DNA from: Cyanobacteriota bacterium | GTDB taxonomy: Bacteria > Acidobacteriota > Vicinamibacteria > Vicinamibacterales > UBA2999 | Assembly (NCBI GenBank): GCA_019752015.1 | Contig: JAIEMQ010000042.1 | Span: 1-64,000, forward strand | DNA: 64,000 nt | Direction of reading: 5' to 3' | Shown here: positions 19,608 through 29,498 of the stretch, piece after piece | Layout of the letters: each line of letters starts with the position of its first letter | How positions within the stretch are numbered: position 1 is the stretch's first letter | The notes under the pieces: model-generated | Told to the model about the DNA's origin: nothing | What the model saw: the letters and a program-made list of their open reading frames with translations, nothing else | The model's database searches: none | Made by a program: the position numbers and the translations under genes

Positions 19608-22460
19608 TTACTCAGGTTTCAGAGTAACGAGCGTATAGCGATCCATCGGGAAGTACTTCTGGAACATCGTCTTGATGATCTCCGGCGTCAGGCGCTCGGT
19701 GCGCTCGCCGCGCCGCGCGATGCCGGCGGGATCCCACCCGTAGGAATGCACGGTCTGCATCGAGCCCAGCCAGTAGGCATTCTGCTTGGCGTTGGTTTCG
19801 AGATCGCGCCGCTCGAGCTCCTTCACCTTCTCCACATCCTCCGCCGACGGGCCTTCCGCCTTGAGACGCTCGATCTCCTTCAGGCTCGCGGAGACGAGCT
19901 TGTCGACGTTGTCCGGCGAGCTGCCGAACTGGATCACCATGTAGCCGTAGCCCTTGACCGGCGGCGTGTTGTTGAAGCCGACGTTGACGCCGTAGGTGCC
20001 GCCGAGTTCTTCGCGCAGGATCTCGCGCAGCCGGATGTTGAGAACGGACGCGGCCGCGCGCGCGCGATGCATCTCGAATTCGTCGAAGCCGGGATCAGCA
20101 AAAAAAGACAGCACAGTCTGGCTTCTCGGCTCGCGGCCCTTCTTCACTTCTTCCTTCACGTCCGCGGCGGGGAACCTCACGCCCATGTCGCGGGCGGCGG
20201 AGGTCTTCTTGCCGGTCGACGGCAGCGACGCCACCCATTTCTCGAGCAGCGGCGTGATGCTGGCTTCCGTGAACGCGCCGACGAAGAAATAGGTGAAGTC
20301 CGCAGCGTTGCCGAATCGCGCGTTGTAGAACGAGCGCATCGCCGCGAGATCCAGTTTCGGCACATCAGCGACCGTGAGCGGCTGCGCGCTGTAATGATTC
20401 GACGTGTTGACCTGCTCGACCTTCTCGCCAAACACGGCGCCCGGATTCTGATCGCGATTCTGCAGCGACGGCTCCAGCCGGCGCTTGAGCAGCTCGAGCA
20501 CCTCGGGGGTCATGTTCGGCGCGGTGTGCGCCAGGTAATTCAGCTGCAGCGCGGTCTCGAGATCTTTCGGCGTGCTCGTGCCGCTGATGCCCTGTTGGTA
20601 GTCGCCGATTTGCGGTGAGGCCTGCGCGATCTTGCCGGCGAGCATCTTGCTGAGATCGACCGGGTTGAGACCGCCCATGCCGCCGACGCCGACCATCGCG
20701 GTCGCGAGGCTGGCGCTCTTGTAGCTCTGCTCCGGCGCCAGCGAGGTGCCGCCGGGCGCGTACGCCGAAAACACGATTTGATCGTTCTTGAAGTCAGTCG
20801 GCTTCAACCACACTTCGACGCCGTTCGACAGCGTCAGCACGGTCGCGCCAATCGCCGGCACTTCGCGTCGTGCTGTCACCTTTCCCGCGGCCGGCGGCTT
20901 CTCGACGAGCTCGCGTCCGGCCGTCGCTTCCGCCCACCGCTCCACCGGCGCGGTGCTGGCGCGGTTGATCGCCGCCCGCATCGTTTCCGTCGTGGGCGGC
21001 GGCACATCCTTCTTCTCTGGCGCCACGCCGAGGACGACGCGGTTTTCTTCCGTGATCAATTCCTTGGCGAGCGCCGAGATTTCGTCGCTGGTGATCGTCG
21101 GCAGGTAGGTCGCGGCGATCTTGTATTCGAACTCCATGCCCGGGATCGGTTCCTTCGTGAGGAAATGCCGGACATATTCGTTCGCGTAGTTCGCGCTCTC
21201 CGACGTCTCGCGCTCCTTGTAAGCACGCTCGTAACCGGCGAGCAGCGCCGCTTTCGCGCGGGTCAATTCGTCGTTGCTGAATCCGAACTGCTGCACGCGC
21301 TTCGCTTCCAGCATCAACGCGCCAAGACCTTCGGTGATCTTTCCTTCCGGTACGGCCGCTTCGAGCTCGAACAATTCGAGCGAGCGGCCCAGACCGCTGG
21401 TGCCGGCCTGCGCGCCGATGAACGGGGCGTTCGGGCGCCGCGAAATGTCGCGCAGGCGCAGGTTGAACATCTGCGACAGCAGGTTCTCGGCGAGCGTCTT
21501 CCGATAGCCGCGCACCGTTTCGTCCTCGACGGCCTTACGCTTGAACGCAACCGACACCGACCAGCCCTGCGCCTCGGGGTCGGTCGACATGTTGACCAGC
21601 GTTTCCTTGTGCGCGGGAACGTTGGTGTCGACGTTGGCGACCGTGCCCTTCGGAGCCGGAAGCGGCGCGAAGTGCTTGACGATCAGTTTCTCCGCTTCGG
21701 CGACCGGAATATCGCCGACCACGACGACGGCCATGCGATCGGTGCGATACCACTTCTGGTAAAACGCGAGCAGGCGCTCGCGGGGCGCCTTCTGCAGGAC
21801 TTCCGGCAAGCCGATCGGCAACCGTTCGGCGTACCGCGATCCCTGGAAGATCACCGGCAACTGTTTCTCGGTGAGCCGCGATCCGGCGCCAAGCCGGCCG
21901 CGCCACTCTTCCATGACAACGCCGCGTTCCTTTTCGACTTCGGCGGGCAGCAGCGATATGCCGGCGGCGAAATCGCGCAGCACGAGCATGCCCTTGTCGA
22001 CATAGCCGGCGCGGTCGGTCGGGATCTCGAGCATGTAGATGGTTTCATCGAACGAGGTCGAGGCGTTGACGTGCGGGCCAAAGCGCGCGCCGATCGATTC
22101 GAGGAACGACACCAGCTCACCCGGCTTGAAGTTCTCGGAGCCGTTGAACGCCATGTGCTCGAGGAAGTGCGCGAGGCCGCGCTGATCGGGCTCCTCCTGG
22201 ATCGCCGCCGCGTCGACGGCCAGCCGCATGGCGACGCGCCCCGCGGGCCGCTTGTTCTCGCGGATGAAATAGCGGAGGCCGTTCGGCAACCGCCCGGTCT
22301 TGACCGCCGGATCGACCGGCAGCGTGCGATCGAGCGCGAGCTCCGGCGCAATCGCCGCTTGCGGCGCGGCGGCCTGCCCGCCGGCTTCGCTCAGGGCGAG
22401 CGCCGGAGCGACGAGCGCGAGGGCCGACACGGCGAGGGCGAACAGGTAGCGGCGAATCAT
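19608..22460 (-). CDS. M16-family zinc metallopeptidase (pitrilysin-like), secreted
   Basis: 950 aa from the ATG at 22460, preceded by AAGGAGAT at 6 nt; a TTG 18 nt further upstream is less likely. Signal peptide at about residues 1-27 ([18 protein letters not shown]). The inverted zinc motif HFLEH is at 98-102 with a downstream glutamate in [11 protein letters not shown]. The second half repeats the M16 fold without the zinc site, giving the two-domain chamber that degrades peptides. This secreted tandem form is common in Acidobacteria and Bacteroidetes. It diverges from dut. Confidence 0.94.
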   Translation of the reverse strand: MIRRYLFALAVSALALVAPALALSEAGGQAAAPQAAIAPELALDRTLPVDPAVKTGRLPNGLRYFIRENKRPAGRVAMRLAVDAAAIQEEPDQRGLAHFLEHMAFNGSENFKPGELVSFLESIGARFGPHVNASTSFDETIYMLEIPTDRAGYVDKGMLVLRDFAAGISLLPAEVEKERGVVMEEWRGRLGAGSRLTEKQLPVIFQGSRYAERLPIGLPEVLQKAPRERLLAFYQKWYRTDRMAVVVVGDIPVAEAEKLIVKHFAPLPAPKGTVANVDTNVPAHKETLVNMSTDPEAQGWSVSVAFKRKAVEDETVRGYRKTLAENLLSQMFNLRLRDISRRPNAPFIGAQAGTSGLGRSLELFELEAAVPEGKITEGLGALMLEAKRVQQFGFSNDELTRAKAALLAGYERAYKERETSESANYANEYVRHFLTKEPIPGMEFEYKIAATYLPTITSDEISALAKELITEENRVVLGVAPEKKDVPPPTTETMRAAINRASTAPVERWAEATAGRELVEKPPAAGKVTARREVPAIGATVLTLSNGVEVWLKPTDFKNDQIVFSAYAPGGTSLAPEQSYKSASLATAMVGVGGMGGLNPVDLSKMLAGKIAQASPQIGDYQQGISGTSTPKDLETALQLNYLAHTAPNMTPEVLELLKRRLEPSLQNRDQNPGAVFGEKVEQVNTSNHYSAQPLTVADVPKLDLAAMRSFYNARFGNAADFTYFFVGAFTEASITPLLEKWVASLPSTGKKTSAARDMGVRFPAADVKEEVKKGREPRSQTVLSFFADPGFDEFEMHRARAAASVLNIRLREILREELGGTYGVNVGFNNTPPVKGYGYMVIQFGSSPDNVDKLVSASLKEIERLKAEGPSAEDVEKVKELERRDLETNAKQNAYWLGSMQTVHSYGWDPAGIARRGERTERLTPEIIKTMFQKYFPMDRYTLVTLKPE

Positions 22461-22494
22461 GCGATCTCCTTGACTCAAAGCATACTATTCGTCC

Positions 22495-22926
22495 ATGCGT
22501 CTCAAGATTAAACGTCTGCAATCCGCCGTTGGTTTACCCGAGACCGCGACGGCGGGAGCTGCCGGATTCGACCTCGCCGCCGCGGCCGATGTCGAAATTC
22601 CCGCGCGCAGCATCCGCCTGGTAGGGACGGGATTGGTGATCGGCGTGCCCAGCGGGCACTTCCTCGGGATATTCGCCCGCAGCAGCACGCCGCTGAAGCG
22701 CGGGTTGATGGTCGCCAACGGCGTCGGCATCATCGATTCGGACTATTGCGGGCCCGAGGACGAAATCAAGATCCAGGTCCTCAACATCACCGACTCGCCC
22801 GTCAGAGTTGCACGCGGAGATCGCCTGGCACAAGGCATCGTGCTGCCGTCGCCTCGCATCGAATGGGAAGAAGTCGACGAGATGCGCGTGCCGACGCGCG
22901 GAGGTTTTGGCTCAACAGGGGCGTGA
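22495..22926 (+). CDS. dut: Deoxyuridine 5'-triphosphate nucleotidohydrolase
   Basis: 143 aa trimeric dUTPase. All five motifs are present: AGFDLAA (I), FARSSTPLKRG (II), NGVGIIDSDYCGPEDE (III), GDRLAQGIV (IV) and RGGFGSTG (V, the mobile P-loop-like tail). It hydrolyses dUTP to dUMP and keeps uracil out of DNA. It starts 34 nt from the divergent M16 peptidase, so promoters overlap there, and is followed after a short direct repeat (ccacagatta twice, about 22930-22950) by dinB; both concern DNA fidelity. Confidence 0.96.
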   Translation: MRLKIKRLQSAVGLPETATAGAAGFDLAAAADVEIPARSIRLVGTGLVIGVPSGHFLGIFARSSTPLKRGLMVANGVGIIDSDYCGPEDEIKIQVLNITDSPVRVARGDRLAQGIVLPSPRIEWEEVDEMRVPTRGGFGSTGA

Positions 22927-22950
22927 GCCACAGATTAGGTCCACAGATTA

Positions 22951-24027
22951 GTGCGCAAGATCCTGCACATCGACATGGATGCGTTTTACGCATCTGTGGA
23001 ACAGCGAGATAACCCGTCGTTGCGCGGGAAACCGGTGGCGGTCGGCGGCGATCCCGCGGCTCGCGGTGTCGTCGCGGCGGCGAGCTACGAGGCGCGCAAG
23101 TTCGGTGTGCGATCGGCGATCCCGATGTCACGAGCGGTGCGCCTCTGCCCGTCGCTCGTGATCGTGCGGCCGGACTTCCAGAAATATCGTGGCGTCTCGC
23201 AGCAGGTGTTTGCGATCTTCAAGGAAGTCACGCCGCTCGTCGAGGGGCTATCGCTCGATGAGGCGTACCTCGACGTGACCGAGAACAGTTTCAACGAGCC
23301 GCTCGGGGTCAACGTCGCGCGCCGCATCAAGGATCGGATCAAGGAAGTCACGGGGTTGACCGCGAGCGCCGGCGTCGCACCCAACAAGTTCCTGGCGAAG
23401 ATCGCCTCAGGCTGGCGAAAGCCCGACGGCCTGACCGTGGTCGCGCCGGAGCGCATCGAATCGTTTCTGCAGGAGCTGCCGGTCGATGCATTGTGGGGCG
23501 TTGGTCCGGTAACCGCGGCGCGGCTGCGTGAGCGCGGCATCGACAAGCTCGTCGACGTCCGCGCGAGAACCGTCGACGAACTGACGGAGATCGTCGGCAT
23601 GCACGCCGACTGGCTGATCGAGCTCGCGCACGGACGCGACGATCGCGCGGTCGAGCCGAACCGGCCGGCCAAGTCCGCCGGATCCGAAGAGACCTACGCC
23701 ACCGACATCGAATCGCTGGAAGAGGTGAAGCGCGAGATCGATCAGCTCGCGCGAGGCGTCGCCGAGTGGCTCGAACAGAAATCGATCAAGGCGCGGACGG
23801 TCACGATCAAGGTCCGCTACTCGGACTTCACCACGATTACTCGAAGCCAGAGCTCGCCCGAGTATTCGAACGACGCCGGCAACATCGCGATGCGGGCGAT
23901 CAAGCTGCTGGACAAGACGGAGGCCGGCCAGCGCCCGATACGCCTGCTCGGCGTCAGCGCCCACAATTTCGATCGCGATCGCGAAGGTGAAGAGGACAAC
24001 GACAACGGCGGCCGGCTGCCGTTTTGA
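22951..24027 (+). CDS. dinB: DNA polymerase IV (Y-family translesion polymerase)
   Basis: 358 aa, GTG start. Catalytic acidic residues lie in HIDMDAFYASVEQRD (start) and SLDEAYLDVT (about 104-113); the steric-gate Phe/Tyr region is DAFYASVE. The helix-hairpin-helix thumb (DALWGVGPVTAARLRERGI) and little-finger domain (KARTVTIKVRYSDFTTITRS) are complete. It has no C-terminal beta-clamp motif that I can recognise; the tail is acidic (EGEEDNDNGG). It is convergent with bshA, stop to stop. Confidence 0.95.
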   Translation: MRKILHIDMDAFYASVEQRDNPSLRGKPVAVGGDPAARGVVAAASYEARKFGVRSAIPMSRAVRLCPSLVIVRPDFQKYRGVSQQVFAIFKEVTPLVEGLSLDEAYLDVTENSFNEPLGVNVARRIKDRIKEVTGLTASAGVAPNKFLAKIASGWRKPDGLTVVAPERIESFLQELPVDALWGVGPVTAARLRERGIDKLVDVRARTVDELTEIVGMHADWLIELAHGRDDRAVEPNRPAKSAGSEETYATDIESLEEVKREIDQLARGVAEWLEQKSIKARTVTIKVRYSDFTTITRSQSSPEYSNDAGNIAMRAIKLLDKTEAGQRPIRLLGVSAHNFDRDREGEEDNDNGGRLPF

Positions 24028-25170
24028 TCAATGTGCTGACAGCGTCCGCTCGTACAGCTCTTCGTACTGCGGCACGACACGATCGGCGCTGAAGCGCTCG
24101 GCCGCCAGACGCACGCCGTCGGCGGCCATGCGCGCGTGCAATTCCGGATTCGAGAGAATCTGAATCGCGCTCTCGGCCATTTCGGACGTATGGCCGGGTG
24201 GATGCAGATAGCCGGTCACGCCGTCGGTGACCACCTCGGGCAGGCCGCCAACGTTCGATGCCACGACCGGCACTCCACACGCCGCGGCCTCGAGCGCCGA
24301 GAGCCCGAAGCTTTCCTGTAACGACGGCAACACGAACAGATCCGAGACCGACAGCAGTCCGACGACGTCCTGCGCTTCCCCGACCAGTTCGACGTGCGGG
24401 TGCAGCCCAAGCTCTCCGATTAACTGTTCGGCGCGGCCGAGCTCCGGCCCCTCGCCGACGATCAACAGCCGCGCGGCAACGCGCTCGCGAATGCGCGCAA
24501 ACAAGCGCACGACCGCATCGACCTGCTTGACCGGACGCAGGTTGGAGATGTGAATCACTACGCGTTCGCCGGACGGCGCGAAACGGGCGCGCAACGAGGG
24601 ATCGGTCCGGCGGCGATAGTCGTCGAGATCGACGAAATTCGGAATCACGGTGATGTCGCGCTCGACCGGCATGGCCCGCTTCGTATCCGCGCGCAGGCTG
24701 GCCGAGACCGCGGTGACGGCGTCAGATTGATCGATACAGAACGCCACCGTCTCTCGATACGAAGGATCTGAACCGAGGATCGTGACGTCCGTTCCATGCA
24801 GTGTCGTGATCGTTCGCGGCACCGTCCTCGCGTCCGCCGAGCCACCCGCCAGGATCTGGCGCGCCAGATACGCGGCGGCGGCGTGCGGAATCGCGTAATG
24901 CGCGTGAATGATGTCGAGCCGGTAGGCGCGCGCCACCTGCACGAGGCGGTTGGCCAGCGCCAGCAGATACTGCGGCTCCCGAAACAGCGGATAGCCCGGC
25001 GTTTCGACGCGATGGAACCGGACGCCGCCGTCCGATTCGCGCAGGCGAAACGGCGGATCGGTGCTGATGACGTGCGTGCGATGCCCGCGAGCGGCGAGGC
25101 ATCGCGCCAGCTCGGCCGCCACCACCCCGCTGCCGCCTACCGACGCATAACACGCGATGCCGACGTTCAT
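24028..25170 (-). CDS. bshA: N-acetyl-alpha-D-glucosaminyl L-malate synthase (bacillithiol step 1)
   Basis: 380 aa from the ATG at 25170, overlapping the bshB1 stop. GT4 glycosyltransferase: N-terminal GIACYASVGGSGVVAAELARCLAARGH, HAHYAIPHAAAAYLARQ, TLHGTDVTILGSDPSY and the C-terminal SLQESFGLSALEAAACGVPVVASNVGGLPEV with the EX7E motif. HGTD and GSGVVA are characteristic of BshA. It joins GlcNAc to L-malate. Coupling to bshB1 gives the first two steps of bacillithiol synthesis; bshC is not in the window. Confidence 0.93.
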   Translation of the reverse strand: MNVGIACYASVGGSGVVAAELARCLAARGHRTHVISTDPPFRLRESDGGVRFHRVETPGYPLFREPQYLLALANRLVQVARAYRLDIIHAHYAIPHAAAAYLARQILAGGSADARTVPRTITTLHGTDVTILGSDPSYRETVAFCIDQSDAVTAVSASLRADTKRAMPVERDITVIPNFVDLDDYRRRTDPSLRARFAPSGERVVIHISNLRPVKQVDAVVRLFARIRERVAARLLIVGEGPELGRAEQLIGELGLHPHVELVGEAQDVVGLLSVSDLFVLPSLQESFGLSALEAAACGVPVVASNVGGLPEVVTDGVTGYLHPPGHTSEMAESAIQILSNPELHARMAADGVRLAAERFSADRVVPQYEELYERTLSAH

Positions 25171-25868
25171 TGCAGCAGGTGTTCGCGCATCATCAACTCG
25201 CGGACCACCACGCCCTCCGCGAACTCCACGCCGGCGAGCGCTCCAAACTGCGCATCGCGGCTTTCGATCAGCTGTTGAAAGCGCGGGGTGTTCAGGCGCG
25301 TCGCGGCCGCACCGGTCTCGGGCGGCGCAAACTGCGAACGGTGACACGCGAGGGCCGCGCGCTTGGTCGCGTAATGCGCGGAGACGTCCACGACAAACGA
25401 CGGCCGCGTTGAATCGTTGATGAAGTAATACAGCAGCCAGTCGGCGCGCCACTTCCGGCCCTCGGCGCCGTAACGGCCCAGGCCGCTGAGAAACGCAGCG
25501 CGCGTCAGCAGCCGGCTCGCGGCCTCGTGGTCGGGATGACGATCGCGGCGATACGGCACGGCAATGGTCCTGGGTTTGGCCGTCCGAATCACGTCGACGA
25601 TCGCGCGCAGGTGCGAAGGATCGCCGCCGATATCGCCATCCGGTAAGCCAAGATTCCGGCGCCATCGCGCGCCCAGCACCTCGCGCGCCGCTTCGGCTTC
25701 CTTCACACGCTCGTCGGGCGTGCCGTTGGTGCCAAGCTCACCACGGGTGAGATCGCACAGGCCGACGCGATGTCCGAGCGCGGCGTGCTTGGCAATCGCG
25801 CCACCGAGTCCGATTTCAAGATCGTCCGGATGCGGGCCACAGACGAGGAGATCAACGGCGTCGGTCAT
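25167..25868 (-). CDS. bshB1: Bacillithiol biosynthesis deacetylase BshB1 (PIG-L family)
   Basis: 233 aa. The zinc motif HPDDLEIG (13-20) with the later HPDHEAA (about 111) is the LmbE/PIG-L metal site, and TRGELGTNGTPDERVKEAE is typical of BshB1. It removes the acetyl group from GlcNAc-malate. The gene overlaps bshA by 4 nt and precedes it, a common bsh pairing. It diverges from the GMC oxidoreductase over about 90 bp. Confidence 0.93.
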   Translation of the reverse strand: MTDAVDLLVCGPHPDDLEIGLGGAIAKHAALGHRVGLCDLTRGELGTNGTPDERVKEAEAAREVLGARWRRNLGLPDGDIGGDPSHLRAIVDVIRTAKPRTIAVPYRRDRHPDHEAASRLLTRAAFLSGLGRYGAEGRKWRADWLLYYFINDSTRPSFVVDVSAHYATKRAALACHRSQFAPPETGAAATRLNTPRFQQLIESRDAQFGALAGVEFAEGVVVRELMMREHLLQ

Positions 25869-25957
25869 TGTCTCATCCTATTCCCAGGGCCGCAGAATAC
25901 ACGGATGGCCCTCTGTGGCGCTCTTGGGTCAACTCAATCTGTGACATCATCGGCGCC

Positions 25958-27568
25958 GTGCATCACGCCTCATACGATTACATCGTCGTCGGCGCTGGAT
26001 CGGCAGGGTGCGTCGTCGCCAGCCGTCTGTCGCAGAATCCCGGGCTTCGGGTCCTGCTGCTCGAAGCGGGCGGGTCCTGCGATCACCCGGCCGTGCACGA
26101 TCCCACGCAGTGGCCCACGTTGTTCTCCGGACCGCTCGACTGGGGTTACGTCACGGTCCCACAGCGGCACGCCGCCGGCCGTGTCGTGCCCTGTCCACGC
26201 GGCAAGATGGTCGGGGGCTGCCACAGCCACAACGCCAACGCCTGGGTACACGGACATCCCACTGACTATGACAACTGGGCGTATCAGGGCAACGCGGGCT
26301 GGGACTTCGAGAGCGTGCTGCCGTGGTTGCGGAAGAGCGAGCACTTCTCCGGAGGCGCGAGCCGCTATCGAGGCGCCGGGGGACCGGTGCACGTCGAACT
26401 GCCGCGCAATCCGAATCCGATCGCCGCGGCGTTCATCGAGGCGGCGCGCGAAACCGGAATCCCGGTCATCGAGGACAACAACGCCGGTCAGATGGAAGGC
26501 GCCAGCTACTTCAACCTGACGATCAAGAACGGCAAACGGAACAGCGTCGTGCAAGCCTACCTCGATCCCGCACGCGGGCGGCCGAACCTCACCTGCCTGA
26601 CCGAGGCCGAGACCACTCGCCTGTTGCTCGGGAACGGGCGGTGCCGCGGCGTCGAGTTCACGCGCGCGGGGGCGATCGAAACGGTCACCGCGGAACGCGA
26701 AGTGATCGTGTGCGCCGGCGTCATCGGCTCCCCGCGGCTGCTCCTGCTGTCGGGACTCGGACCGGCGGCCGACCTGACCCGCTTCGGCATCCCTGTGGTG
26801 ATCGATCTCCCCGGCGTCGGAGCGAATCTGCAGGATCACGTCCTGCTGGCGGGGCTCAATTACGAAGTGCGCGGCGACCTGCCGCCTCTCAGCAACAACG
26901 GAGCGGAAAGCACCTTGTGGTGGCGATCCGATTCGCGGCTGTTCGGTCCCGACCTGCAGCCGGTGATCATCGAATTCCCGCTCGCGACCGCGGAGTTGGC
27001 GAGCCAGGTGCCGCCGAATTGTTACGCGATTGCGCCAAGCCTGGTCCGCCCGGCGAGTCGTGGACGCGTCACGCTCACGAGCGCCGATCCGGCGGCGCCT
27101 CCTGCCATCGACATGAACTATCTGGCCTGTGACGCCGATGTCCGGGCGCTGCTCATTTGTCTGGAGCTGTGCCGGGAGATCGGCGCGGCGTCCGCCTTCG
27201 CGCCGCTTCGCAAGCGTGAGGTCCTTCCAAACACTCGAGACAAGGCGAAGCTGATCGAGTTCATCCGCTTGAGCGCCTTCACCTTCTTTCATCCGACGAG
27301 CACGTGCAAGATGGGCCTCGACGCCATGGCCGTCGTGGATCCACGGTTGCGGGTCCACGGTGTGGAAGGCTTACGCGTCGCCGATGCCTCGATCATGCCC
27401 ACCGTCACCACCGGCAATACCAACGCGCCGTCGGTGATGATTGCCGAGAAGCTGGTCCAGATGCTGATCGACGACTTGTCGCCGGCCATCACGCAGAGAT
27501 GCGAAAACCTCAGGTTTGACAAGACGGCCGCCGAACAACCACTCTTTGGCCCGGGCAGAGGCGAGTGA
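25958..27568 (+). CDS. GMC-family FAD oxidoreductase (choline/alcohol dehydrogenase-like)
   Basis: 536 aa from a GTG at 25958, just ahead of the FAD-binding beta-alpha-beta YDYIVVGAGSAGCVVASRLS. GMC signature 1 appears as GGCHSHNANAWVHGHPTDYDNW and signature 2 as GVIGSPRLLLLSGLGPA. The catalytic His region is FFHPTSTCKMG and the second catalytic residue Asn lies in TTGNTNAPSVMIAEK. It oxidises a primary or polyol alcohol; the substrate is unknown. The downstream repetitive gene begins 3 nt after its stop. Confidence 0.92.
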   Translation: MHHASYDYIVVGAGSAGCVVASRLSQNPGLRVLLLEAGGSCDHPAVHDPTQWPTLFSGPLDWGYVTVPQRHAAGRVVPCPRGKMVGGCHSHNANAWVHGHPTDYDNWAYQGNAGWDFESVLPWLRKSEHFSGGASRYRGAGGPVHVELPRNPNPIAAAFIEAARETGIPVIEDNNAGQMEGASYFNLTIKNGKRNSVVQAYLDPARGRPNLTCLTEAETTRLLLGNGRCRGVEFTRAGAIETVTAEREVIVCAGVIGSPRLLLLSGLGPAADLTRFGIPVVIDLPGVGANLQDHVLLAGLNYEVRGDLPPLSNNGAESTLWWRSDSRLFGPDLQPVIIEFPLATAELASQVPPNCYAIAPSLVRPASRGRVTLTSADPAAPPAIDMNYLACDADVRALLICLELCREIGAASAFAPLRKREVLPNTRDKAKLIEFIRLSAFTFFHPTSTCKMGLDAMAVVDPRLRVHGVEGLRVADASIMPTVTTGNTNAPSVMIAEKLVQMLIDDLSPAITQRCENLRFDKTAAEQPLFGPGRGE

Positions 27569-27571
27569 GCG

Positions 27572-29485
27572 ATGACAAAAAAGACGAACAGGACGAAAGT
27601 ACGGAAGCGGGCAGCCGCGCGCGGAACGGCGGGAACGGACTCCAACTGGTCGTCGAACCCGGTCACCACTTTGTGGAACGCGGCTGCAAACTGGAGTCCC
27701 GCCGCCGTGCCCACCGGCACGGCGACGTTTGGCGCCTCATCCACGACGGGCATTACGTTCGTCCAGGGCAGCAAGGCGTCGGTGGGCGGCATCGAGTTCG
27801 CGGCCGGCGCGGCCGCCTATACGCTGACGTTCACCGATACGTCGCCTGCGGTCCCGACCCTGTCGATCACCGGCGCCGGCGTGTCGAACGCCTCGTCGAA
27901 CGCGCAACTGCTTCAGGTCGCGGCGGCATCGGCCAGCCGCGACAATCCGCAGCTGGCGTTCAGGAATTCAGCCAGCGCGGGCGGAGGCAATGTGCAGTAC
28001 CAGGCCGGACCTGCGGACGCGTCAGCCGCGGGCGGCGGTGTGATTCGTTTCTACGACACGTCCTCCGCGGGCTCGGCGTCGTTTACGGTGACGACGGGCA
28101 GCGGCACGCCTCCATCGCGGAACAGCACCGTCGGGGGCGAAGTCACCTTCAGCGAGACGGCGTCCGCCGGCACCGCGAGCTTCACCGTGTACGGGTCCAC
28201 CAGCCTGACCGACGGCGATACATTCGGCAACGTGGTGTTTCACGACAGTGCCACCGCCGCGCAGGCCACGTTCACGAACAAAGGCGGCACGGTCGCGAAG
28301 GGCGACGGCGGCAACACGCAGTTTTACGACACCGCGAGCGCCGGGAAGGGCGTCTTCCAGAATTTTGGCGCGACCGCCGCCAGTGCGAATGGAGGCGACG
28401 TCGCGTTCGACGGTACCGCGAGCGCGGCACACGGACAGTTTCACAACTATGCGTCGACGGCCTCCGGCGGGTATGGCGGCGTCACGAGCTTCAACAACAA
28501 TTGCCCTTTCACCGCCAGCAGCACGCAGGGCTCGTCGGCGGGAAACGGGATTTTCCACAACTACGGCGCGGCCGCCGCCGGTCAGTACGGCGGGCACGTG
28601 TATTTCACGGCCAAGTACGGATCGCCCACCGCCGCGAACGGCACGTTCATCAACCATGGCGCCGCGGTCCCCGGGACGAGCGCCAACGCCGGCCGCACGG
28701 TCTTCTCGATCAGCGTGCCACAACCGCAGTTGGCGTATACGCCAAACGCCGGCAGCGCCACCCTGGTGAACATGGCCGGCACCGCCGCGGGCGCGCCGGG
28801 CGGCGCCACGCAGTTCACGGTGCTCCCGTATCCCACCTCGCTGTGCAGCGACGCGAAAGGGGTTACGAAGCGCAAGGCCGCCGCTGTGAACAGCGTCGGA
28901 CCGAGTGCTGCCAGCGCGACGATCGTCAGCCTGGGCGCGAACACGCCCAACGCCAATGGCGGGCTGACATCTTTCGGCGGCCTGAACGGTGTGGTGACAA
29001 GCGCGGGGAACGCGATGCTCATCGCCATGGGCGGCACCAACGGCGGGAAGGGCGGAACGATCGTGTTCTATGCCGATTCCTCCGGAGGGTCGGCGACCGT
29101 CGGGCTGTCAGGCAACGGGACGCTGGACGTCAGTCAAGCGGGGCAGACGCTCACCATTGGCGCGATGAACCTCTCCGGCGGAGTGATTGTCTGCGTTCTC
29201 GGTACCATCACCACGGATGTGATCGTCACGGAGAAGCTGAATATCTGGGCCCCGGTGGCGTTCAATTTCACCGCAGGGGCAAACTTCAAAACGGGCACGG
29301 CCTACACGGTCCTCACTGCCCCGAATCTTTCCAGTCTCTCCACTTCACAGTTTTCGGGCAACTCGATTGGTCAGGCGGCGCCGGCATTCAGCATCGCCGG
29401 CAACAGCCTCCAGGTGACTTTCAACAGCAATACGCCTGAGGGCAAGGAGCAGCGGCCGCCCCGCAGCCGGACCCGGCCACGATAA
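27572..29485 (+). CDS. Repetitive Ala/Gly/Ser-rich beta-structured protein, unknown function
   Basis: 637 aa. After a basic N-terminus (KKTNRTKVRKRAAARG) the chain is built of irregular repeats of about 25-30 residues with a pattern like FYDTASAGKGVFQNFGATAASANGGDVAF and FHNYGAAAAGQYGGHVYF; aromatic residues alternate with small ones, as in beta-helix passenger domains of adhesins. An opening NWSSNPVTTLWNAAANWSPAAVPTGTATFG resembles autotransporter-associated repeat starts. No signal peptide, barrel or anchor is visible, so export is unexplained. Another plus-strand frame is also open through GC bias, but this frame has the repeat pattern. The start is 3 nt after the GMC stop, suggesting coupled translation. 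Confidence 0.7.
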   Translation: MTKKTNRTKVRKRAAARGTAGTDSNWSSNPVTTLWNAAANWSPAAVPTGTATFGASSTTGITFVQGSKASVGGIEFAAGAAAYTLTFTDTSPAVPTLSITGAGVSNASSNAQLLQVAAASASRDNPQLAFRNSASAGGGNVQYQAGPADASAAGGGVIRFYDTSSAGSASFTVTTGSGTPPSRNSTVGGEVTFSETASAGTASFTVYGSTSLTDGDTFGNVVFHDSATAAQATFTNKGGTVAKGDGGNTQFYDTASAGKGVFQNFGATAASANGGDVAFDGTASAAHGQFHNYASTASGGYGGVTSFNNNCPFTASSTQGSSAGNGIFHNYGAAAAGQYGGHVYFTAKYGSPTAANGTFINHGAAVPGTSANAGRTVFSISVPQPQLAYTPNAGSATLVNMAGTAAGAPGGATQFTVLPYPTSLCSDAKGVTKRKAAAVNSVGPSAASATIVSLGANTPNANGGLTSFGGLNGVVTSAGNAMLIAMGGTNGGKGGTIVFYADSSGGSATVGLSGNGTLDVSQAGQTLTIGAMNLSGGVIVCVLGTITTDVIVTEKLNIWAPVAFNFTAGANFKTGTAYTVLTAPNLSSLSTSQFSGNSIGQAAPAFSIAGNSLQVTFNSNTPEGKEQRPPRSRTRPR

Positions 29486-29498
29486 CCGTCTCGTTCTG

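Noticed and set aside
22378-22400. Third copy of the 30505-type repeat at the M16 signal peptide
   Set aside because: Only a short stretch (cttcgctcagggcgag) resembles the repeat; the second arm is missing.
20778-22511. 577-codon plus-strand open frame
   Set aside because: It is antisense to the M16 peptidase with a GC-bias composition rich in Arg and His; no start signal or family.
24028-25665. Longer 545-codon reading of bshA
   Set aside because: The N-terminal part only reflects an open frame through bshB1; the natural ATG at 25170 is preceded by the overlapping gene.
27565-29439. Second open plus-strand frame over the repetitive gene
   Set aside because: Arg/His-rich low-complexity sequence produced by the GC bias; the other frame has the periodic beta-repeat pattern and the better start.
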